From positions 1 through 12,457 of the forward strand of contig JAGRLX010000304.1 of NCBI GenBank assembly GCA_020441605.1: a stretch of 12,457 bases of DNA, in the 5' to 3' direction. Made by a program: the position numbers and the translations under genes. The notes below the pieces were generated by a model, which made no database searches, was not told the origin of the DNA, and saw nothing but the letters and a program-made list of their open reading frames with translations. Below, one piece after another: positions 1 to 5,747 of this stretch. The stretch is from Alphaproteobacteria bacterium. GTDB taxonomy: Bacteria; Pseudomonadota; Alphaproteobacteria; Rhizobiales; Aestuariivirgaceae. How positions within the stretch are numbered: position 1 is the stretch's first letter; every line of letters begins with the position of its first letter.

Positions 1-345
1 CTCGTCGTTGTAGTCGGCCATGAGTGCATTGTATTCATCGAGGATCGCCTTCTTGGCGGCCACCCCTTCCATCACATTGCCCATGACATCGAGCGAGGGA
101 TCGAGCTGCGGCTCCTGCGGGAGGTAGCCGCAGGTGGCGCCATCGGCGAGCCAGGCCTCGCCGTTCCACTCCTTGTCGAGGCCCGCCATGATGCGCAGCA
201 AGGTGGACTTGCCCGAGCCGTTGGGCCCAAGCACGCCGATCTTGGCATCCGGGTAGAAGGACAGATGGATGTTGTCGAGGACCTTCTTGCCGCCGGCATA
301 GGATTTCGACAGGCCTTGCATGTGATAGATGAATTGGCGCGCCAT
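1..345 (-). CDS. ettA: Energy-dependent translational throttle protein EttA (ABC-F ATPase), N-terminal part
   Basis: The first 115 codons of an ABC-F protein are present; the gene runs off the left edge in frame. The protein starts MARQFIYHMQGLSK, the usual EttA opening, and has a complete Walker A (GPNGSGKST, residues about 40-48) followed by IMAGLDKEW and the Q-loop region GYLPQEPQLDP (about 74-84). EttA is a soluble, tandem ATPase that binds the ribosomal E site and couples entry into elongation to ATP/ADP level. No membrane domain is expected. The start at 345 is supported by family conservation; the ribosome-binding sequence (GGAT about 8 bases upstream) is weak. It lies 77 bases after the GNAT gene on the same strand, with a strong inverted repeat between them, so it is probably a separate unit. 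Family identification is firm; the rest of the gene cannot be seen. Confidence 0.93.
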   Translation of the reverse strand, partial: MARQFIYHMQGLSKSYAGGKKVLDNIHLSFYPDAKIGVLGPNGSGKSTLLRIMAGLDKEWNGEAWLADGATCGYLPQEPQLDPSLDVMGNVMEGVAAKKAILDEYNALMADYNDE

Positions 346-395
346 CGGCGTGATCCGTCCTTGCGAATTGGGGGGATGTGTCGCCGGCGCTTCTA

Positions 396-412
396 GCGGA
401 GGCAGCCTCCGC
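396..412 (-). terminator. Perfect inverted repeat after the GNAT gene, terminator-like
   Basis: GCGGAGG and CCTCCGC form a perfect 7-bp stem around a 3-base loop, beginning 10 bases beyond the GNAT stop codon. The stem is very GC-rich, but no T-run follows on the minus strand, so it is not a textbook intrinsic terminator. It could be a Rho-linked pause, an mRNA 3'-end stabiliser, or a partial barrier before ettA. Confidence 0.45.
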
Positions 413-422
413 GGGCAAGCCG

Positions 423-1103
423 TCAGGCCCGCCTGAACACCACGCCGTGCAACTGGCTGCGGGCGGTGAAACCGAGCTGCTCATAGAGCCGTATGGCCGC
501 CGTGTTGGCGATGAAGGCATGCAGCATCGGCGTTTCGCCACGCGCCATGATCCGGGCGGCGACAACGCGCGACAGGAGCGCGGCATAGCCCCTGCCCCGC
601 CAGTCCGGGTGGGTGCAGACGCCGCTGACCTCGGTGAAGCCATCGACCTTGAAGCGCTCGCCAGCCATGGCGACAAGCTTGCCACCCTTGCGGATGCCGA
701 CAAAATCGCCCAGCGAATGGGTGCGGGCGATGAATGGGCCAGGCCTGGTCAGCGCGGCGAGATCGATCATCTCGGGAGCATCCCCGTCGCCAAGATCGAC
801 GACTTCATCAGAATGGTCGGGCGCGGTGACGTTTGTCGCCACCATCTGCAGGCCGAGGAATGGCGTGGCCGAGAGGCGCCCGGTCGCCGCAAAGGGCTGG
901 TCCGCCTTGCGAACAAGGAACACGCTGCCATCCGCCGGCACCAGGGTCGCAAGCTCGTCCAGCGCCTCCGGCGTGTCATCGGCCAGGGCCGCCCAGGGTG
1001 AAATGTCGGGAAGATAGCGCCGAGCGCGATCCGAACCCAGCGCGATGCCGGCCTGGCGGCCGGTGAGCGCCGACCACACGGGATTGTCGAGAACATGCGC
1101 CAT
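423..1103 (-). CDS. GNAT family N-acetyltransferase (FR47-like)
   Basis: A 226-residue soluble protein with a C-terminal GNAT fold. The acetyl-CoA pyrophosphate loop is visible as HPDWRGRGYAALL (about 165-177), preceded by the beta4 strand FTEVSGVCT and followed by the alpha4/beta5 segment and IANTAAIRLYEQLGF (about 198-212), which is typical of GNAT enzymes. The N-terminal 110 residues are less conserved and resemble the extra N-terminal lobe of FR47-type acetyltransferases. It should transfer acetyl from acetyl-CoA to an amine; the substrate cannot be read from the sequence. Its start lies 4 bases after the stop of the MarR gene, so the two are almost certainly co-transcribed and the MarR protein probably controls it. 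MarR-GNAT pairing, including natural fusions, is known in other bacteria. Confidence 0.85.
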   Translation of the reverse strand: MAHVLDNPVWSALTGRQAGIALGSDRARRYLPDISPWAALADDTPEALDELATLVPADGSVFLVRKADQPFAATGRLSATPFLGLQMVATNVTAPDHSDEVVDLGDGDAPEMIDLAALTRPGPFIARTHSLGDFVGIRKGGKLVAMAGERFKVDGFTEVSGVCTHPDWRGRGYAALLSRVVAARIMARGETPMLHAFIANTAAIRLYEQLGFTARSQLHGVVFRRA

Positions 1104-1107
1104 ATGT

Positions 1108-1596
1108 CTACTCCTTCCTTGGCTTGGCGGCCCGCTGGTCCAGGGGCCGCAGGGTCAGCGCATCTTCGATGGCAGCCAGTTGATCGAGGAGCGGACCATC
1201 GAGACCATCGCAGATTTCCGCCACCGCCTGCGTCACCAACGGCCAGAGTTCGCGCTTGGCGTGGTCGACCAGCTTCCGTCCCTGTGCGGTTAGCGCCACG
1301 CGTTTGACGCGCTGGTCGGTTTCTGACTTGAGTGGCCTGACCAGACCGCGGACCTCGAGCTGCGCCAGAGCGCGGGTAACACCGGGCTGGGCAATGCCAA
1401 GCGACTGGGCAAGTTCGCCCACCGCAACCGGTTCGTTCAGGTCGACCGCGAACAACATCGTCCACAGAGCGCCATGGAGTTCAAAGCCACGGGCCGCCGT
1501 CAGCCTTTGCACGTCGGCCTGCAAGCGCTCGCCGATCCGCTTGAGGCGGCTTCCGAGCGTCAAATAACCATAGCTGCGGACGAGATCGTCAGGCAT
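1108..1596 (-). CDS. MarR family transcriptional regulator
   Basis: A 162-residue winged-helix regulator. Residues about 56-85 give the helix-turn-helix (VAVGELAQSLGIAQPGVTRA), and 86-103 the wing with the MarR-type SETDQRVKRVALT segment (D-x-R-x-K/R-x-x-x-L-T). The flanking N- and C-terminal helices are the usual dimer interface. A start four codons upstream (1608) is possible, but the start at 1596 is preferred because GAGG sits six bases before it and nothing comparable precedes 1608. MarR proteins normally repress their own operon and are released by small phenolic or oxidant ligands. Here the downstream partner is the GNAT gene, 4 bases away. The AT-rich palindromic stretch just upstream is the obvious place for autoregulation. 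The ligand is unknown. Confidence 0.87.
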   Translation of the reverse strand: MPDDLVRSYGYLTLGSRLKRIGERLQADVQRLTAARGFELHGALWTMLFAVDLNEPVAVGELAQSLGIAQPGVTRALAQLEVRGLVRPLKSETDQRVKRVALTAQGRKLVDHAKRELWPLVTQAVAEICDGLDGPLLDQLAAIEDALTLRPLDQRAAKPRKE

Positions 1597-1602
1597 GAAA
1601 GG

Positions 1603-1606
1603 CCTC
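1603..1606 (-). promoter_or_regulatory. Ribosome-binding site that decides the MarR start
   Basis: GAGG on the minus strand, six bases before the ATG at 1596. The alternative upstream ATG at 1608 overlaps this region and has no purine-rich sequence of its own. Confidence 0.6.
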
Positions 1607-1624
1607 ATCGCATTTACATAGCAA

Positions 1625-1647
1625 GTTATATAACACGATATATAAAT
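1625..1647 (-). promoter_or_regulatory. Candidate promoter/operator of the MarR-GNAT operon
   Basis: GTTATATAAC (1625-1634) is a perfect 10-base palindrome. The heptamer TATATAA inside it (1627-1633) recurs at 1639-1645, a 12-base phase, within an AT-rich patch in otherwise GC-rich DNA. On the minus strand the palindrome contains TATAAC, a good -10 match (5 of 6), with TTGCGG about 19 bases upstream as a poor -35. A palindrome overlapping a -10 and about 30-40 bases before a MarR start is the usual arrangement for MarR autorepression. The role as operator is inference. Confidence 0.4.
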
Positions 1648-1655
1648 ATCCGCAA

Positions 1656-1681
1656 GCGTGGTTCCGCCCGATGGAACACGC
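1656..1681 (-). terminator. Hairpin just after the TerC gene, likely end of the long operon
   Basis: GCGTGGTTCC (1656-1665) pairs with GGAACACGC (1673-1681) around a 7-base loop: nine pairs with one bulged G. It begins three bases beyond the TerC stop. On the minus strand it is followed by a T/A-rich but not uniform T stretch that belongs to the MarR promoter region, so it is a plausible though imperfect intrinsic terminator. Confidence 0.5.
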
Positions 1682-1684
1682 AGG

Positions 1685-2500
1685 TCAGGAGTGGCCGAGA
1701 CCTTCGTGGCGTACCGGTGGCGAGCGACGCTCTTCTGCCATGAGTTTCTTCTGGTAGCGGCCCTGGATGATATCGACGATCAGCAAGGCCCCGACGACAA
1801 AGTAGAAAGTCGACTTGGCCATCGGCTCCACGGGGTAGCCGAAGAAGGCCAGATGAGCGATATGCCCGCCCTCGGCAAGCAGCATGACGCCGACCAGCAA
1901 CAGGACAAAGAGCCCCAGCACCTCGTACATCCGGTTCTTCTGCAGGAAGCTTGCAACTCGTTCGGCCAGGGCCACCATCAGCATGCCCGACAGCACGATG
2001 GCAGTCGCCATGACAATGAAGTTCTTGGTCAAAGCCACCGCCGACAACACCGTGTCAAAGGAAAACACCACGTTCATCACGGTGATCCAGACCAAGGCCC
2101 GCATGGCCGAGACATGCTTCGGTCCACTGCCCTTCGCATGCTCCAGGTCTTGCACCACCAGCATGTGGAAGATCTCTTTCATCGCCGTGTGGATGAGGAA
2201 GGCCCCGCCACCCAGCACGATCAGGCTGTGGCCGGAAAAATTCGCCGCGAGATAGGGCAAGTCGATGCCGAACAGCGGATCCTGAAACGCCTCGATCAGC
2301 TGCAGCACAACGAACAGCAGAACGATGCGCAGGACGATCGCGAGAATCATCCCCAGCCGGCGCACATTTTTCTGTTGGGACGGCGATACCCGCTTGGCTT
2401 CGATCGAGATGTAGAGAAGATTGTCGAAGCCCAGAACCGTCTCGAGTGCTGTCAGCACCAGAAGGGTCGTCAGATTCTCGACGCTGAAGAGTTCGGCCAT
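1685..2500 (-). CDS. TerC family integral membrane protein
   Basis: A 271-residue polytopic membrane protein. The family signatures are visible: ETVLGFDNLLYISIEAKRV in the first helix (about 20-38, with E20, D26, N27) and NVVFSFDTVLSAVALT (about 143-158, with D149). The acidic residues in these helices are thought to form the metal site of TerC/Alx/YoaE-type proteins, several of which handle Mn2+ export or the metal loading of exported enzymes. About seven to eight helices are predicted by eye, with a cytosolic loop around 112-132. The ATG at 2500 has GGGG six bases upstream; a GTG at 2512 is an alternative. It lies 36 bases after the last small GGC-motif gene with no visible promoter between, so it is probably the last gene of the long operon. 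Confidence 0.85.
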   Translation of the reverse strand: MAELFSVENLTTLLVLTALETVLGFDNLLYISIEAKRVSPSQQKNVRRLGMILAIVLRIVLLFVVLQLIEAFQDPLFGIDLPYLAANFSGHSLIVLGGGAFLIHTAMKEIFHMLVVQDLEHAKGSGPKHVSAMRALVWITVMNVVFSFDTVLSAVALTKNFIVMATAIVLSGMLMVALAERVASFLQKNRMYEVLGLFVLLLVGVMLLAEGGHIAHLAFFGYPVEPMAKSTFYFVVGALLIVDIIQGRYQKKLMAEERRSPPVRHEGLGHS

Positions 2501-2536
2501 GTGCTGCCCCACACAGATTCGTGATCCGGGGCCTGT

Positions 2537-2833
2537 TTACCCTGCCTTCCGCCGCATCGCCAGCCACCAAACCAGAAGACCTACGGCAAAGGGTGGGCCG
2601 GCGAAAATCGCCACCACCTGCCAGGTGACATAGGTACCATCTTGATTGGTCAGGAACAGCAAGCCACAGCCACCGGAAAACAGCATCGTGAGCATCGCTG
2701 CCGCCGCGAAGATCAGACGCAGAGTTGAATGCCGCGGCAACCCGTCGGTCACGCGCCGGTTCTCATGGCGATCCAGCAGAAACCACAGCACGGCGCCGAG
2801 GAGGATGAGAACCAGGATGCCGGTTGTGATCAT
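2537..2833 (-). CDS. Small membrane protein with GGC motif (third of three tandem copies)
   Basis: A 98-residue protein with about three transmembrane segments (roughly 3-20, 39-62, 70-92). The second carries MLFSGGCGLLFL (about 50-61, Cys56), matching the F-[GAS]-G-G-C-[TG]-L motif of the next two genes upstream, but placed in the second helix. The ATG at 2833 is chosen because AGGAG (2842-2846) lies eight bases before it and because it overlaps the stop of the preceding gene as ATGA. The open frame continues upstream to 2965 but then only overlaps the neighbouring gene. The C-terminus is short and basic (MRRKAG), suggesting it faces the cytosol. I do not recognise a named family. It may be a divergent paralogue of its two neighbours, or share the motif for the same partner. 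Confidence 0.75.
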   Translation of the reverse strand: MITTGILVLILLGAVLWFLLDRHENRRVTDGLPRHSTLRLIFAAAAMLTMLFSGGCGLLFLTNQDGTYVTWQVVAIFAGPPFAVGLLVWWLAMRRKAG

Positions 2834-3096
2834 GGCAGTGGCTCCTGTGGCGGATCCTCCACCGCAGCCGGCGACCGCGCCTTTCGCTTCTCCCGGTCCT
2901 TGCGCAGGCCATACCGGAACAGGAGCCAGCCGAGACCAAGCGGCAGAAGCCCGAGCGGTATCCACAACGTCAGCAACAGTGGGACATCGGAGAGCATGGA
3001 CCTGGTGTCGGACACAAGTCCGAACAGGAAGATCAGCGTGCAGCCGCCACCGAAGATCAGCAGCAGCAGGCCAAGAATGATCGCGATGACTTGCAT
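2830..3096 (-). CDS. Small membrane protein with GGC motif (second of three tandem copies)
   Basis: An 88-residue protein. Residues 1-28 form a hydrophobic segment with the motif IFGGGCTLIF (14-23, Cys19), then a short polar stretch (about 29-37), a second hydrophobic segment (about 38-61), and a highly charged tail (KDREKRKARS, then a Pro/Glu-rich end). Cys19 is at the same position as in the preceding gene. The segment looks superficially like a lipoprotein signal, but position -3 is Gly and hydrophobic residues continue after the Cys, so a buried helix is more likely. It starts 10 bases after the previous stop with only a weak ribosome-binding sequence, and ends in an ATGA overlap with the next gene, so translation is probably coupled. 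Function unknown. Confidence 0.72.
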   Translation of the reverse strand: MQVIAIILGLLLLIFGGGCTLIFLFGLVSDTRSMLSDVPLLLTLWIPLGLLPLGLGWLLFRYGLRKDREKRKARSPAAVEDPPQEPLP

Positions 3097-3106
3097 GGTG
3101 CGCCCG

Positions 3107-3472
3107 CTATTGCCTTCCCACGAAAATGGCCGAGAGTACGCCCTTGACTGCGAAGCCGAAGGCGGTGAGCCCCGCCAGCCAGTTCAATGATGGATCGCCC
3201 AATCCAAACGAACTCCAGGTCAGCAGCACGATGGCGACCACGATCGCATCGAGAATGGCGAGCGTGACGAACACCCACTTGCCGGGCCGGGCCTTGCCCC
3301 AGAGTGCTGCCAGCATGGCAAGATTGAGCGCCAGGACGCCGCCGGGAATGAGCGCCAGCCCACCGCCGCCCAGAAACATCGCGCCGCCACCGCCGCTTCC
3401 CAACATCATGAGCGTGCACCCGCCTGCGAAAAGCACCATGATCGCGCTGAGGATGGTGAGGAGGATTTTCAT
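3107..3472 (-). CDS. Small membrane protein with GGC motif (first of three tandem copies)
   Basis: A 121-residue protein with about four hydrophobic segments. The N-terminal one carries VLFAGGCTLMML (13-24, Cys19), closely matching the next gene in both sequence and position. A Gly-rich stretch (about 25-45, including two GGGG runs) follows, then helices near 45-59, 66-86 and 96-117. The start at 3472 fixes the shared N-terminal pattern; the ribosome-binding sequence is weak, consistent with coupling to whatever is translated upstream. Unlike the following two proteins it has a long C-terminal part with WSSFGLGDPSLNWLAG. No known family is recognised. Membrane location is firm; function is not known. 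Confidence 0.74.
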   Translation of the reverse strand: MKILLTILSAIMVLFAGGCTLMMLGSGGGGAMFLGGGGLALIPGGVLALNLAMLAALWGKARPGKWVFVTLAILDAIVVAIVLLTWSSFGLGDPSLNWLAGLTAFGFAVKGVLSAIFVGRQ

Positions 3473-3476
3473 GACC

Positions 3477-3641
3477 CTATTTCAACCTCGCCTGAGGTGG
3501 AAGCCAAATGTTCTGAAAACTGCCCGCGTCGCAGCCAGAAAACCAGCCGCCCATGGCGACCAAGACACAGGAAATTGCGACAATCTCGCAACTGCCACCG
3601 CATGCGACGGACAAACGGTCAGGAGTGCACTGGATTGCCAT
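3477..3641 (-). CDS. Possible small Cys-rich protein filling a gap in the operon (doubtful)
   Basis: A 54-codon frame with five cysteines (residues 5, 14, 18, 25, 37) and one hydrophobic stretch (about 19-35) ending in GGWFSGC. In favour: it starts 2 bases after the previous stop, ends 4 bases before the next start, and AGGG lies ten bases before its ATG, so it fits the tight tiling of this operon. Against: third-position GC is only about 63 percent by hand count, the sequence is also lower in GC than its surroundings, and I know no homologue. It may be a real small protein, a decayed copy of a GGC-motif gene (FSGC recalls FSGGC), or simply a 5' untranslated spacer. Confidence 0.33.
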   Translation of the reverse strand: MAIQCTPDRLSVACGGSCEIVAISCVLVAMGGWFSGCDAGSFQNIWLPPQARLK

Positions 3642-3643
3642 CG

Positions 3644-3895
3644 TCAGCTTTCCCTGCCCCGCCGTTTCGACGATTGAACAAGACCATAGGTGAGCCAACC
3701 GGCAACCGTTACAGCGATGGCCAGTATCGGAACCACAAAGGGCAGAAATCCGCGCATGATGGCAATCGACAGTGGATCACCAGTGGATGGAAACAGGATC
3801 TCGGTCACCAGCCAGGCCGAAGCGAGAATCACCGGCACGAGAACGAACATCGCCACAACCCGAAACGCATCCCGTCGCGTGCCCTTGCCTGGCAT
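3644..3895 (-). CDS. Small two-helix membrane protein
   Basis: An 83-residue protein with a basic N-terminus (MPGKGTRRD), two transmembrane helices (about 12-33 and 50-72) and a basic C-terminal tail (SSKRRGRES), so both ends probably lie in the cytosol. It starts 2 bases after the stop of the radical SAM gene; a G-rich stretch inside the end of that gene is the only ribosome-binding sequence, so translation is probably coupled. It lacks the GGC motif of the downstream trio. Its position suggests a membrane partner or anchor for the radical SAM enzyme, which itself has no membrane segment. This is inference from context only; no family is recognised. Confidence 0.68.
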   Translation of the reverse strand: MPGKGTRRDAFRVVAMFVLVPVILASAWLVTEILFPSTGDPLSIAIMRGFLPFVVPILAIAVTVAGWLTYGLVQSSKRRGRES

Positions 3896-3897
3896 GA

Positions 3898-5310
3898 CTA
3901 GCCAAGCCCCCTGCTCGCCGCCATTCGCTGCCTCGCCGCCGCGTCGCGGTAGAACATGTTGTAGGTCTCGAAGGGAATGATCTGGCCAGCGGGCGTCACG
4001 AAATGGATGCAGCTGCGCTTCACCCGGCCGATGCAGAAATTATGCTGGTCCATGAATTCGACGATGGCGATGCGGAAGATGTTCTCATAGCCGAAGCCCT
4101 CCGGCACCGGCACCTCCGGCAGACAGCACAGCAATGCGTTGAGCTTTTCCGGATTGTTGCATTCCGCAGTCGAGAGCGAGAAGAAATTGAGCACCTGCCG
4201 GTGCAGATCGGGATATTTCTCGAAGGTGATAGCATTGGGCAGGGCCTCCACCAGCATGTCGCGCGGGAAGAAGGAGGTGATCGGCGCGATCTGCCTGCCC
4301 TTGCGCAACGCATAACCGATGGCGATTGATTCTGGATTGCACGGCAGGGGAATGATGTCACGGGCCCCGAACGGCGTTCCCGCCGCAATGATCTTGCGGC
4401 GGACATCTGAGAGCACGATGCGATCCCTGGCCGGATCAAAATTCTCGTTCCGGCCGGCGTCCTGGATGGGCTGGAAGGTAATGCCGCGCACGCAGTTCCA
4501 CTGGAGCGCATAATCGATGATTTCACCCAGTTCGCCGTCGTTGACGCCGGCCTTCACCACGACCACCAGTGTCGTCGAAATCGATTCCCGTTCAAGGGCT
4601 TCCAACGCTTGCTTGCGAATTCGGGTGAGGTCGGCACCGCGCAGTTCCCTATGCACCGAGGCCTTCAGGGAATCGAACTGCAGATAGACCTCGAAGCCCG
4701 GCTTGAAGGCAGCCAATTGCCTGACGAAATCCGGCTCCTGGGCGATCCGGATGCCGTTGGTGTTGAGCATGATGTGGCGGATGGGCCGCCGCTTGGCCGC
4801 AGCAATGATCTCGATGATCTGCGGATGTATGGTCGGCTCCCCGCCAGACAATTGCAGGAGATCAGGTTCGCCTTCCGAGGCGACCAGCGCATCCATCATG
4901 CGCTCGATTTCGGCCAGCGGCCGATGTGCGGTCTTCGCCGTCGAGCTGTCGGCAAAGCACACGGGGCATGTGAGGTTGCAAGCCTCGTTGACGTCGATCA
5001 GGGCGAGGCAGGAGTGCTGCTCATGGTCCGGGCAAAGCCCGCAATCATAGGGACAGCCGTTGTCGGTGCGGGTCTGGGGCTGTAGCGGCCTGTCGCCGGG
5101 CTTCAGATAGTCATGGCAGAGCTTGTAATAGGCGGCATCGGTTGAAACGAGCGCCTTCTGCACGCCATGGGACTTGCAGCGCTTGAGATAATAGACGTGG
5201 TCGTCCTCGATGATGATCTTCGCCGGCACCAAGGCCATACACACATCGCACATCGATGTCGTCTGGCCATAGAAGACATAGGGCGCCACCTTGCGGATGG
5301 GAGCATTCAT
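3898..5310 (-). CDS. Cys-rich radical SAM enzyme of the tetraether-synthase-like group (COG1964)
   Basis: A 470-residue protein with the radical SAM motif C111-x3-C115-x2-C118 (EACNLTCPVC), the SAM-binding SGGEP (155-159) and LNTNG (182-186). In front lie extra Cys groups: C21-x2-C24 with C45 (rubredoxin-like) and C86-x3-C90-x2-C93-x7-C101 in NGCPYDCGLCPDH. Further cysteines follow in PLPCNPES (C324) and in C426 to C434-I-H-F-V, before IIPFETYN. This layout, including the GCPYDCGLCP segment just before CNLTCPVC, is that of COG1964 enzymes, whose characterised archaeal member (Tes, MJ0619) joins lipid tails by C-C bonds at unactivated carbons. A longer frame reaches 5454, but the ATG at 5310 overlaps the previous stop as ATGA and has AGGAAAGAG upstream. 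Radical SAM assignment is firm; lipid chemistry is inferred. Confidence 0.88.
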   Translation of the reverse strand: MNAPIRKVAPYVFYGQTTSMCDVCMALVPAKIIIEDDHVYYLKRCKSHGVQKALVSTDAAYYKLCHDYLKPGDRPLQPQTRTDNGCPYDCGLCPDHEQHSCLALIDVNEACNLTCPVCFADSSTAKTAHRPLAEIERMMDALVASEGEPDLLQLSGGEPTIHPQIIEIIAAAKRRPIRHIMLNTNGIRIAQEPDFVRQLAAFKPGFEVYLQFDSLKASVHRELRGADLTRIRKQALEALERESISTTLVVVVKAGVNDGELGEIIDYALQWNCVRGITFQPIQDAGRNENFDPARDRIVLSDVRRKIIAAGTPFGARDIIPLPCNPESIAIGYALRKGRQIAPITSFFPRDMLVEALPNAITFEKYPDLHRQVLNFFSLSTAECNNPEKLNALLCCLPEVPVPEGFGYENIFRIAIVEFMDQHNFCIGRVKRSCIHFVTPAGQIIPFETYNMFYRDAAARQRMAASRGLG

Positions 5311-5747
5311 GACGCAGGCTCTTTCCTTACCAGGAGATCGGCCGTCCATTCCGGTCCGCCAATGCCCATGACCACCGTGGCGATGGCCAGCACTGCCAGC
5401 ACCGTGACGGGCGGCAAGCCCAGCCCGGCGAAACCAATGACGCCGGCCGACCACAATCCGCCAAGGATCATGAGAATGCGGAGCGGCCAGGCCCCCTGCC
5501 CGCGCAGGCCTTCCCGCGCCTGCTCAACGCGGTTGGCAAAGAGCACCGTGAAGAGCCCGGACAACAGAGGCGGCAGCGCCAGGAAGAAGATGGCCAGCCA
5601 CTTGAAGAACACCAGGATCGCAACGGCATCGATATCCAGCCAGTCCTTGAACAGCGACCACAGCAGGAACACAACCAGCGCCACCAGGGCACCGCTGATG
5701 ATCTGCAGCCAGCCAATCACCCGGCACCAGAAATCCGCTCGCGTCAT
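5307..5747 (-). CDS. Four-helix membrane protein of unknown function
   Basis: A 146-residue hydrophobic protein with segments near 9-31, 41-70 (long, possibly two helices with a PP kink at 59-60), 88-109 and 112-130. A charged loop (NRVEQAREGLRGQG, about 72-85) separates the halves. The start at 5747 is chosen because it overlaps the stop of the Lgt-like gene as ATGA and removes a charged, atypical leader present in the longer frame to 5867. Its own stop overlaps the radical SAM start the same way, so it sits between two coupled enzymes. I do not recognise a family. A role as a membrane partner of either enzyme is inference from this placement. Confidence 0.72.
   Translation of the reverse strand: MTRADFWCRVIGWLQIISGALVALVVFLLWSLFKDWLDIDAVAILVFFKWLAIFFLALPPLLSGLFTVLFANRVEQAREGLRGQGAWPLRILMILGGLWSAGVIGFAGLGLPPVTVLAVLAIATVVMGIGGPEWTADLLVRKEPAS

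Noticed and set aside
1658..2524. A 288-codon plus-strand open frame opposite the TerC gene
   Set aside because: The predicted protein is His/Gln/Asp-rich with no domain, and the opposite strand encodes TerC with its signature motifs.
2834..2965. Longer N-terminus for the third GGC-motif gene
   Set aside because: It overlaps the preceding gene in another frame, and AGGAG is placed eight bases before the internal ATG at 2833.
2830..3472. The GGC motifs as ordinary lipoprotein lipoboxes
   Set aside because: Position -3 is Gly, Ala or Ser rather than Leu/Val/Ile, hydrophobic residues follow the Cys, and in one protein the motif is in the second helix. Kept only as a modified-Cys hypothesis.
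5311..5454. Longer N-terminus for the radical SAM gene
   Set aside because: The extra 48 residues are Gly/His/Arg-rich, overlap the upstream membrane protein out of frame, and the ATG at 5310 has an ATGA junction and ribosome-binding sequence.
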